From Armillaria gallica (lineage: Eukaryota > Basidiomycota > Agaricomycetes > Agaricales > Physalacriaceae): DNA of 64,000 nt. The position numbers and the translations under genes were made by a program. Under the pieces are notes generated by a model. That model was not told the DNA's origin and did not search any database. It saw nothing but the letters and a program-made list of their open reading frames with translations. How positions within the stretch are numbered: position 1 is the first letter of the stretch; every line of letters starts with the position of its first letter. The stretch spans positions 4,278,001 to 4,342,000 of the forward strand of contig JBANDB010000003.1 of NCBI GenBank assembly GCA_037576215.1, given 5' to 3'. Shown here piece after piece: positions 1-10,065 of this stretch.

Positions 1-797
1 ACGAGGATATTTTTAGTGGGATCCTTTATAAGAACTGAGTATCACGAATGTTTTGACACGCCTTCATTCGACTGACCATAACAACTTCATCAAATGTCGA
101 AATATCCAAAATAGGGTATGATGGCGGTGGGGGCGGCTTAATGCTCGACTTGACGCCTGCCTTTTCAGAGATACTGTCGATGTATTACTTGAGGAATTAC
201 CGCAAAAGTGAAGGTTTCGTACAATGCAGTCAAACTTTCCAGATCACGTCCGCCCGAGTAAGCCTCCTCTGTACCATCGGCGTTGAACCATTTCAACGCT
301 GCGGGTAATGGTTAGAACGATACACGGAGAGACGGCCTGCTACTTACTGGGAAAACCAGTAACACCATACTTCTGGCCCAGCGGTTTGCCTTCACCATCA
401 GCATCGACTTTAGCGACGAAGACTTTGTCTTTGACATGCGAGAATGCATCTGCTACTTGTTCGTATACAGGTGCAAGGTTCTGATTCACGACTTAGTAAT
501 GAATGAATAGGTGGTTGAAATAGACACGCACCTTGCAATGTCCACTAATAGTTCCACATCTATTATCATGAGGAGCCAAATTAAACAGTTTCTGACGTAC
601 CACCAGGGTGCAAAGCTAGTCGCAGAAGCCAGTTAGATACCTTTGACATTGAAAGTGCTTGAGACATACAATTCGACGAGGCCAGGCTTTCCGACACCCA
701 CGACATCGTCAAAGGTGCCAGGGTTTAGATCAAGGACGTTAGAGGCCTTGATTCCGGCTACAAAAGCCGTCGCAAAGAGAGCAAAAAACGCCTTCAT
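1..797 (-). CDS. Protein disulfide isomerase-like ER protein (3' end beyond window)
   Basis: Thioredoxin-fold oxidoreductase of the ER lumen that forms and rearranges disulfides in secretory proteins. The start at 797 opens a signal peptide (MKAFFALFATAFVAGIKA). The first thioredoxin domain then reads EFFAPWCGHCKNLAPVYEQ, with active site CGHC, followed by KVDADGEGKPLGQKYGVTGFP, which holds the cis-proline. A second domain begins near position 130 with ILDISTFDEVVM and runs off the left edge. This layout suggests the two-thioredoxin type with an ERp29-like tail, but the tail is not visible. Exons read from the start are 670-797, 601-615 (15 nt), 532-544 (13 nt), then from 480 down. The two tiny exons together build the active site. 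A TGACGTGG box lies about 60 bp upstream. The family call is secure; the subclass is inferred. Confidence 0.9.
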
Positions 798-857
798 GAT
801 GGGGGAGAGGAAAGGAAAAAGGTGACTTCGGTTAAGCTGTCGGCTTCAGAAATATCT

Positions 858-874
858 CCACGTCAGTTGATTGG
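858..874 (-). promoter_or_regulatory. UPR-type element (TGACGTGG) beside a CCAAT box, upstream of the PDI gene
   Basis: Read on the minus strand, CCAAT (874-870) is followed by TGACGTGG (865-858), ending about 60 bp before the PDI start codon. TGACGTGG matches the core bound by ATF6/XBP1-class bZIP factors in animals, and Hac1-type sites in fungi are similar. PDI genes are classic unfolded-protein-response targets. The site is exact; its function is inferred. The 798-1,246 interval is also the upstream region of the divergent WD40 gene. Confidence 0.4.
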
Positions 875-1246
875 TCATCAGAGGTACAATATTTTGATGT
901 TTTGCTGCGCGTCCTTACGGTCATTTGTACGCATTTTTGTATACTATGCAAATTCAGTAATATCGGCCATTCATGGCCGCTGTGAGGACCGCGGTGAAGA
1001 GCTGAAGGAAGGTACTTACAGCACTCAGGGAGCTGACCCCTGTCTTACCACGCGGTTATCTAATCGATCGCAAATTTCAAATCAAAACTTTTTTCCTCCG
1101 GTCCGTCAGCGGCTGGCTCTGTCAGCTTCATCAACTTGAGTCAGCTTGCACTCGAAAATTTGCACAGCGCTTTCTAATTGCTCACTGCAGAACATTTTAA
1201 AAACGAGCCATTGCAAAAAAAATTCAATCTACCAGCCCCCGTTATA

Positions 1247-2718
1247 ATGGCTTCCAACACTATTCACCAAGATCCTGATCTCGACGATGTCGATGCAGGC
1301 GATCAATACATAACCAACGACGATGTTCTTGCAGAGGTACCCGACGATGGCGACCATCCAATGGACGAGGACGAGGACGGAGAAGATGGCGATGTCGTTG
1401 GCGAACTGCCTGGACCATCCTCCTCTGGCGAAGACAATTCGGTGCAAGCCTTTCCCAATCACCAAGCATCCGTCTTTGCAGTTTCCATGCACCCTACAGA
1501 GGCTCTCGCTGCGTCTGGAGGAGAAGACGACTTTGGTTACATCTGGGACATCACAGATGGAGAGGTGATTGTCAAGTTGACGGGGCATAGCGACAGTGTG
1601 ACCAGTACAGCTTGGAGTCAGGACGGAGAACTTATCGCGACTGGAGGCATGGACGGAAAGGTTAGGATATGGAGAAGAGTGGGGAAGGAAAACTACCGAA
1701 CCTGGGAATTTTTGACAGAGCTACAAGGGCCCGATGAAGTCATGGTATGGTTTCCGATAATGATTGATTTCTGTTTCTGAGTGCCCTTCCAGTTTTTGCG
1801 ATGGCATCCCAAAGGTTCTGTGTTACTCGCAGGCTCGAACGATTCCACCCTCTGGTTGTGGCAGCGTGAGTTTTCACACTTGACTTTGTATATCTATTGA
1901 CAATGTCGGTCCAGTACCTTCTGGGAACACAATGCAAGTCTTTGCGGGACATACGGGAGCTGTACAGTGTGGGGAATTTACCCCAGATGGTGAGCCAGTG
2001 CAATGCAACTCATTAAAATCTTACAATAACAACCCTTCTCCAGGCAAGAGAATAGTTTCAGCATGTGCAGATGGAACTTTGATATACTGGGATCCCCGGC
2101 AATCGACGCCCGTGTTCAAATTGCTGGCAGATGACGCGCGCTTCAACCTCGATGGTGTTACCTCCCTAGCTGTCAACTTCTCTTCGACGCTCGCGGTTGT
2201 TGGAGGTGCCGCAGGAGGTGTTCGCGTTGTTAGTTTGAGTAAGGGTGAAGTCGTCTCAACATTGGGAGGTCATACCGAAGGCGAAAGCATCGAAGCCGTT
2301 CAATTCATAGACCTGACTGGCAACAGCAGTACCGGACCTGGTATCGTCGCTACAGGAGCAACTGACGGAAAGATCTGTATATGGGACCTGTCAACGATGC
2401 GATTGCGAACAACACTCCAACACGAGGTATGTTATTGGCTGGGTAACGTCTGCATAACTATCATAACGCGTTTCGCAGGATGCTGTCACATCGCTACTGG
2501 CGTTGCCGCCACCCAAGGGCTATCTTTTGGTTTCTGCCTCTGCTGATAAAACTTTACGGACGTGGGACGCTCGTACTGGGACTCTTGTTCGGGAGCACAA
2601 AGGCCACCAAGGTCCCGTTTTGGGTGCGTCCCTTGGTTTGGATGGATCTGTAGTTGTCAGTGCGGGAGATGATGGCGTTTGCTTGGTTTTCACCACGGAA
2701 GAAGCGGATGAACCTTAG
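1247..2718 (+). CDS. SQT1: WD40-repeat ribosome assembly protein, Sqt1/AAMP type
   Basis: Cytosolic seven-bladed WD40 propeller. The yeast orthologue Sqt1 chaperones newly made ribosomal protein uL16 (Rpl10); the animal orthologue is AAMP. Five exons join in frame: 1247-1744, 1793-1865, 1915-1989, 2044-2426 and 2479-2718. An acidic N-terminus (residues about 20-60, many D/E) precedes repeats ending in GYIWDITDG, KVRIWRR, TLWLWQL, TLIYWDP, KICIWDL and TLRTWDA. The acidic leader followed by SVFAVSMHPTEALAASGGED is typical of this orthologue group. The ATG at 1247 starts MASNTIHQDP; in-frame codons upstream are treated as 5' leader. Nothing looks broken. The gene is divergent from the PDI gene. 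Confidence 0.9.
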
Positions 2719-3090
2719 GAAATATGTGCCTTGTGTGTAAGAGAATTTGAGTTGTTAAGGATACATCTGATACCAATCCTATTCCCATCAGATGTATGTA
2801 TCGTTTTAGTATCGATAAGTACTGTGTCGCCTTGGTTTTGATGATCGACTTACAACTGAACAATTCCTCTCATCTCGTATGTCAGCGTCCCGAATTCTAT
2901 GGGCAGCATGTGATGTGGTTTTGCCTCATAAACCGTCTTGGTTGCATGTTGTATACCCAAGAAGGCATTTTCTTCGCTTCATCCCCTCAACGTTCATTTA
3001 GAGCAGAGCTCTCATTCATTTACTTCTCCACAGTCGCACCTAGTCGACTTGCCATTTCCTGCCTTTACCTACGCTTGTTTGTTTTCAAGG

Positions 3091-4838
3091 ATGAGATTCA
3101 TTGCTAGTTCAGCTTTGGTTCTGTCGCTGTCCGTTGTTGGTTATGCCTACCCTGTTTCTTTGCGAGCTGCTCGCAGAAGCTATGGCCAAAAAGTCGCCAT
3201 GGAAAATTCCACTAGTACCCAGCCGGTTGGCGCTGCTTATTGCGAGTAACTCCATACATCCTGATTCTACTTGGCTGATATAACCTTCCAGTCATCACAA
3301 ATGAGGCCTCGGGAAATTTCGTCGTCGCTGCTGGAATGTCCAGCGATGGGACTCTAGTGAATCTTGACAATGTTGCTTAGTAAATAACGTTTAAACCTCT
3401 GCTTTATCCAGACTTTGCGTCAGGCTGTTAGCACTGGAGGTATTGGCAGTCACGGAAACGATGCAGGTGCAAACGGTCCCGACGCCTTGTTCAGTCAAGG
3501 CTCGGTCAAGGCCTCTGCATCAGGAAAGATCCTCGCGACAGTTAATGTGGGTTTCAATAAAGCACATTGATTTGGTATTGATTTAATTATCTTACAGGCT
3601 GGTTCAAACACGATCTCTGTCTTTAGCATCAATCCTTCCAATCCTACAGACATTTCAATGATTGGTTTCCCCGTTGGAAGTGGCGGGGAGTTTCCTGTGT
3701 CGGTCACCATCAACAGTGCCGGCGATACCGTCTGTGCTCTCAATGGAGGCGCAGTGAATGGCGTCAGGTAATAAACTTAGTCAGGATGTGTGACTCAGGG
3801 AACAACTGACGCCTGCAATCAGCTGCTTTTCTGTCGACCAGCAGACTGGCTTGGTACCTGTCACCGGCACCAACCGCATGCTCAATCTTAACCAAACTAC
3901 CCCTGCGACCGGTCCCGCAGGCTCTGTCAGTCATATAGTGTTTTCGGAAGACAACAAGCAACTCATCGCCTCAGTGAAAGGAATACCACCGACACCTGGA
4001 TTTCTCGCTGTATGGGACGTTGCTGACAATGGATCTTTGTCTGAGTCTTTTGCCTCCGTCGCACCTGCAGAAGGAGGTCTTCTCCAGTATGTTCACCTGT
4101 TGTGTGTCTGGAACCCTTTTGAGTGAGCTGATGTGACAGGTTTTCGATGACGATCATCCCTGGCAAGAACGCAATTTTAGTTACTGATGCTGGAATTGGT
4201 TTCGACGTCTTTGACTTCAGCTCTGGTACAAATGCAAGTAGCAAGTCATCGGTTGTCGCTATTGATGGTCAAAGCGCGACTTGCTGGTCAAGCTTCAGTC
4301 CTAGTACGTTAAATCTGTCTGACGTCGTATTTCTCATTTACTCATTTGGCGTTCAAAGATACGAAGAACTTCTTTTTGACCGATATTGGGACCTCTATGG
4401 TGACCGAAATTAACATCAATAATGATCTTGTCGGCACCGTTGTCAAAGTAAGTCTGGAGTTCACCGCGTTCCTACACTACTGATACGATTATTCATACAG
4501 CAATATGATCAAGGAAAAGGAGCCGCTACGATCGACAATGATATCGCCTCTATGGGTAACAACGAGTAAGCCCAAATATTATCTCCTTTTCATGGGTACT
4601 CAAACCTCAGCCCCCAGTTTCATGTACATCTTGACGCCAAATGTTACAGCTCTCAATGTGCTTTCGTTGAAAGCTCCGGGCGACGCTCAGTTGATTCAGA
4701 AACTCGACATCGCAGGGCCTGCTGGTGCGGCTGGTCTTCGAATCAGTGAGCGTCCCATTTTTGTTGTTGTACCGTTTTATCTTATGATCACAAGGCGCTG
4801 CTAACCTACAAGGTATGACTACCTTCATTGCACAGTAG
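3091..4838 (+). CDS. Secreted lactonase-family seven-bladed beta-propeller protein
   Basis: Predicted secreted protein of the Lactonase superfamily (PF10282; relatives are carboxymuconate cyclase and 6-phosphogluconolactonase). The start at 3091 opens a signal peptide (MRFIASSALVLSLSVVGYA). Family blocks follow: YFITNEASGNFVVAAG, LRQAVSTGGIGSHG, SQGSVKASASGKILATVNAG, SNTISVFSINPSNP, and a C-terminal SANLQGMTTFIAQ. About ten exons join in frame. The first intron (3242-3291) starts with GC, not GT: only a GC-AG intron gives AAYFITNE, while the nearby GT shifts the frame into a stop. Many basidiomycete members lack a tested substrate, so enzymatic activity is not claimed. The gene is tail-to-tail with the RhoGEF gene. 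Confidence 0.8.
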
Positions 4839-5046
4839 TCGTACAAAGTTCCCAATTGTCGCCTTCATCAACTATCAAGGAGGGTTTACTGTTATGAATT
4901 CTCCTGTTATGTTTTATAAGCTGCAGAGAGATTAAAGCGTAAAATTGAAAGTAGTCGAAAGAGTCTGTGTACTGGATACAGGTGAGTTAGATTATATGAA
5001 AATTATCTGATTAGTAGGTTGAGCTATAACGTCGCGAATAATACAA

Positions 5047-8000
5047 TCATTGCATATCCCACTCCGCCCACATTGCAGGTGCGCCGTTAGTAACCGGTAG
5101 ATTGCTCGCTCCAAGTTCCTTTGTCTCCACCAACTCCACTATGCGATCGCTGACACCGTCTTTGTCATTTTTGGCGCCCCGCATCCCAACCAGGATCGTA
5201 TCATTCGAGCTTACGGCAGGTCCAGAATATAAGAAGCGAACACTTCCGCCTTCTATGACCTGCACAAGACGACCAGTGGCAATATTCCTGATTTCGATGA
5301 ACTCCGGCGAAAAGAGGAGAAAATGAGCGCCGCGATGGGCGAACGAAGTTGCTTGCGTTTCCCATTTAACATATTTACACCCACGACTGGGTTGACCATG
5401 TTTTGTAATATAGCAGCCAACACCTTGAAAAGAGAGTCAAGATAAACACTGCTCGATTGGAATGAACACTGACTATCATAGACGACCAGAAGCTCGCTCG
5501 AGTCACACCGAACGAGCCCTAGAGGTTTAGCATTCTCTAGTCGCGATTTCAGTGTCGCCATAGCGGAATTGTTTGCTGTGTCACTCAAATTGGGGACGAC
5601 TGTCACTGTAGATCGCGCCAAGCTGGTCATGAAATCAACAAGACTACTCAACGAGACGACTAGGTGTGACGCACTTGGTTGGATCCAAGATAACTATCCC
5701 GTCATCAGTGCATATTCCAATCGTCTTGACCAAGGGCGTAATCTCGTATGCGTCTTTGGGAACATACCCAGCCTGGAAGGTCGTTAGTAACTTATACGAA
5801 TGCAGGTAGAACACGAACATCACCAAAAGGACGAAAGGATCTTCCAGTTGTCGAAGAGCTACGTCTTGAAGACATGGGCGTCTCGTAGACATCCACAGCC
5901 TCAAGTACTTGGAGGCTGAGTGACACTTGCAAAAGCTTCTTTGAGGCGTAGATGACTAGCAGAATGTGAGTCGCTTTATGAAGAAGACGCTGAACCGCTT
6001 ACTCAAGACTCGTGAGCCGATGAGCACTTGCCGAAAGAAAAGAACATTCGTGTCATGGCCTGCTATTTTTTCTAGTGATGCTTCTACGGTTTTCTGCTGA
6101 GCTTGACCAAGTGCTACTCGTGCAACGAGGTCGAGGGAATACGACGTTAGGACTGAATCGTGATGTACAAGAAACCTGTTGAAGGTCTTCTTCTCATACG
6201 TCTGGACGGCAGCTATTGAAGTTGGATTAGGATGATCCAGAACCTTCCGAAACTCTGATAAGAAGGTTTCGTAAGTGATAAGATGCGCACAGCAGGATAC
6301 TACCAACCGTCTTTCCCACGTAATGAGACATATATGCCTGATGTGCAGCCAACTGCAAGAAAGTTACGACCTCCGCTTACTGAAACATCTGGATGAGATC
6401 TAATCATACCATAAGACTTGTAGCGACCCACCGAATGGCACCGCACTAGTAATTTTACCAGTCAGACGTTCGCCCGAGTTGTAATTAGGTCCCACAACAC
6501 GGAAAAAAGAGTCGGAGAGCGTTTGCACATTGAAGTACTAGGATATTTTGAGAAGTGAAGGGGATACATAAAGACATGGTAAGAGCATACCATGTTTCCA
6601 TCCTGTCTGACCTTGTTGACACCGATGGCATCAACGAGATAGTTATACCACTTTCTACGTATCGAATCACTCAAGACGTAGAGGGTATATCGGCGATTTG
6701 CTCTACTTGAGGCGTGGTATATGGTAAAGGGATATATGGGAACGTTGTGATATCGCAAACCTAAAACACTACCGTCCTTATCGTATTCCTTGCGATATTC
6801 AGGTGGATCGGAGAATGAACCTAAGCGTAAGAAAGACAGAGGGAGCGGCTGTGCCAGTTTTAGTGGTCATCTGAGATGCTAAGGGTAGATCGCGTACACG
6901 GGAGATGAGATATCGTTTAACGACGCCGTTCGCTTTCGTCTCTTCGCGGGTCAAAAGAACTACATCATTTAATGAGAGATCAGCTAGGGTGAATTGTGAT
7001 CTTACAATAATTGTCTAGTAGAGCAACAACAAGGTCGGTCCAAGATCCGGACGTTGATGAACGGGTTCTTCGTGCGACGGGTCCAGAGTACACCAAAGTA
7101 CGACTATCCTCGTACAGATCCATGTCCTAAAAAAGGTTTTAGGCGCACAGATATAGTAAGGTGTAACACCCTTACGATCGTTTCGCCCTTCTGGAATTGC
7201 AGACTTTCGCATAAAGACCAAAACTTAACCTTACTTTCTGCAGCTTCTATTCCAGGCTGAGTGCTCTTGATGAAATCACTGAAGATCCCTAGACTAATCG
7301 GAAGACTTTCCAAGTCTGGATGTCCGGAATCCTTGTCGGTTAATTTCAGTATCTGTTCAAGGAGCAAGCTGAGACGGGGCAGCCTAGTTACGGAGCGAGA
7401 GAGGAAAGTGACCAAATCGCGCTTCCGAATTCTCGGGTCAGTAGATACAGACTGGACGAAAGCCTGGTAAGAGGGGTTTCGCTTAAGTTCTTGTCGATGA
7501 CGAGACTCTGCTATAGGGTAATGCTTTATGTAGATTTCGTACGCGGACCTGAAGCTAGGGTTCAGAGCGGTCTCTAGTATGATGTCGGCGATACTAAGAA
7601 CGAATGGATGTTGCTCGCGCTGGCGAGCAAAAAGAGCGGCTAAAAGCCGCTGGTGATGGGTAAGAATCTGATTCAAGTTCCCGAAAACTTCGGCAATGAA
7701 TCCGGGTAGGATGTTTTCGGCAATAATAGGCTGGGAAGCATTCCTCAAGGGGGTGATGAAAACCTGGAACAAATTCATTAATTACGCAGTGTAGATTTAG
7801 GTGCTTCTCACATCTTGTACGGCCTCTAAGTCAGAGACATAATCATGTTCCGATTTGAACACTTCGAATAGCACGGACTGTCTTTGTGTCTCTTTCTTTC
7901 CGAGAGCATCTCGGGCTTCTGGAGGGACTAACTTATACCATTCTTGATCAATTTCGGGTAATTCCCCAGCTTGAAACTTCCGCAGTCCTTCCTCTGAGTC

Positions 8001-8633
8001 CAATCTGCCCCTGAAGTTTAAGTATAGCGTTCGTCTGATGTTAAAGGACACGTACGACAAATTAGATAGTTGTTGAGTCGCGCTATCAGCGTCGCCGTGG
8101 GACTGCAACCATACTCAGGAGGAAAACATTTTTTACAGGAATACACACGTACACCAGCAGATGCGGTTTCGTAATGATCACTGTCATCTGGCTGATCATA
8201 GGATGAAGCCAAAGATAGACGTGATTCTTCTCGTCGCAGCGGCGGACCATCACCACCCAAAACACTTCTACTATGTCGATGCGAGAGCATGGACGTATTT
8301 CCGGGGGAAGGCGAAGTTCTCTGAGACGATGAACGATATAACTGAGGTTCCGGGAAAGCGATAGGAGGTTCCCATGCCTCAGAAACTGTGCTCGCGCGAC
8401 CAGGGCTGGAAGATCGGGAGCGAAGCATAGAATGAGGACGCGGTTCGAAGGCCCCTGGAACGTGTAGTTGGTCGGAGTTCTCCCAGGGATTCGACATATG
8501 TTGCTGCTGGTCTGCCGCCGGCGTAGAAAGTTCGAATGCATAGGGTGAAAAAGGAGATGCCGGAATCATTGACTGCTGGGAGCCTGGAGGTATGGATACA
8601 TGGGGTCGAGAATGGTGGCCATTAGAATACATG
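5047..8633 (-). CDS. Rho guanine nucleotide exchange factor (DH-PH-CNH, Rom1/Rom2 type)
   Basis: Activator of Rho1-type GTPases at the plasma membrane, controlling wall synthesis and actin. From the start (MYSNGHHSRPHVSIPPG) there is a disordered Ser/Pro/Gln-rich region of about 170 residues (8633-8100), a linker, and a DH domain at about 7100-7900 (VLFEVFKSEHDYVSDLEAVQ, NILPGFIAEVFGN, RITRLP-like block TRLPRLSLLLEQILK). A PH domain lies at about 6450-6960 (YTLYVLSDSIRRKWYNYL). A CNH domain fills about 5047-6300 and ends near MWAEWDMQ. The gene has many short introns. The start codon is a choice: in-frame codons continue further upstream, but this ATG begins the protein-like sequence. The promoter is shared with RNase H2, 185 bp away. 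Domain order is clear; the paralogue name is not. Confidence 0.85.
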
Positions 8634-8818
8634 ATAAATAAACGAAGAACAGCAGCAAAATCCTGAGATACAGCAAACAGATTCGTGAGATCGTGGCAGT
8701 CAGTGGAAGAGAGCACCGGCCCGGTCCGAGTTCCGCTGTAAGCAGGTTGCCTGTATTTGGAATTAAAGGTTCAAACAACTGTAAGCATCGCGTCAACAAC
8801 GCGTAACATCTTACCACC

Positions 8819-9976
8819 ATGTCCGAATCGATACCTTCTGTCCCAGGACCCTCCGTTCCGCTGACTCGATCCTATACATACCATTCACCGACGCCTACCG
8901 CCGCAGGACCCTATATTCTGGGTGTAGATGAAGCAGGCAGAGGTCCTGTGCTGGGCCCTCTTGTGTATGGAGTAGCATACTGTCCAGTTTCATACCAGGA
9001 TACCCTGGGAACCATGGGCTTCGCAGGTAAGAGATACTGTGCAATCATCCTCCTCCGGAAACTCATAATGTCAAATCAGACTCCAAAACTCTAACACCCG
9101 AGATCAGATCCTCTTTACTCAACACTCTCACCTCTGATCCAGCCAATTTGGGTTGGTCTGTGAGGGTCATCAGGTTTGGATTATTTTCTCATGAGCCGAC
9201 GTATGCATCCTACCCTCGACGTTTTCAGCCCTCAAGATATTTCTAGTGGCATGCTGAAGCGACCTCCAGTAAATTTGAACCAGCAATCGAGAGGTGCCAC
9301 GATTCTTCTTATACGAGAAGTGATCGACTCAGGAATCCAACTTGCAGAGGTCGGTTGACTCTAGACTGTTCTACTGTTTACTTACCTCTTCGATAGGTTT
9401 ACGTCGACGCTCTGGGTAACACTAAGGACTACCAAGACTACCTCTCGAAACGATTTACTGGAATAAACTTCATAGTAGAAACAAAAGCTGATTTCAAGTA
9501 CAAGATAGTTGGCGCAGCCAGCGTTGGTGCCAAGGTCACCAGAGACGCTTGCATTGAGACATGGACTTTTGAAGAGGTTAACTACAAGCCACCTATGGCG
9601 GAAATGGGATCCGGATATCCATCTGGTATGTTTTTCTTTCGACCAGCACAAATGAAAGAACTCGACACTCATACATCCTGAAGATCCCAATACCAAGGAA
9701 TGGATGCGGAACTGCATGGACCCCATCTTTGGATTCCCGAAGGTCGTCCGGTTTTCATGGGCAACTGCAAAAACAATTTTGGAAAGGGATGCTCACAGTG
9801 TGAAATGGTATATCTTCCCATTTTGTTAAATCCATCGTGAATTGATGGATTCGTCTTCCAGGATTGACGAAGGCCAAGAATCACTTATTAAATCTTTTCA
9901 GAGTGCTCAAGGGTTGGACAAGGATCGGTGCACAGTCGCCAAAGACCTGAGTCTCAAAAGTATTGCAGCATTATGA
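8819..9976 (+). CDS. RNH201: Ribonuclease H2 catalytic subunit A
   Basis: Nuclear enzyme that removes ribonucleotides and RNA from RNA-DNA hybrids as part of the H2 complex. The signature [18 protein letters not shown] holds the first catalytic Asp and Glu; [10 protein letters not shown] follows after a spliced exon. [13 protein letters not shown] holds another catalytic Asp, and [20 protein letters not shown] with TRD is the conserved substrate-pocket block. The tail ends at SLKSIAAL. Six or so exons join in frame with introns near 50 bp. Length (about 300 residues) is normal for the eukaryotic A subunit. The gene starts 185 bp from the divergent RhoGEF gene and ends 90 bp from the convergent Snu66 gene. 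Confidence 0.92.
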
Positions 9977-10065
9977 TAGATACTCGAGGCATCATGTACT
10001 ATAGACATTTACGTTAAGGATAGGTATCACGCAAGTATATACATCACCCGGTTAGGTGAACATCG

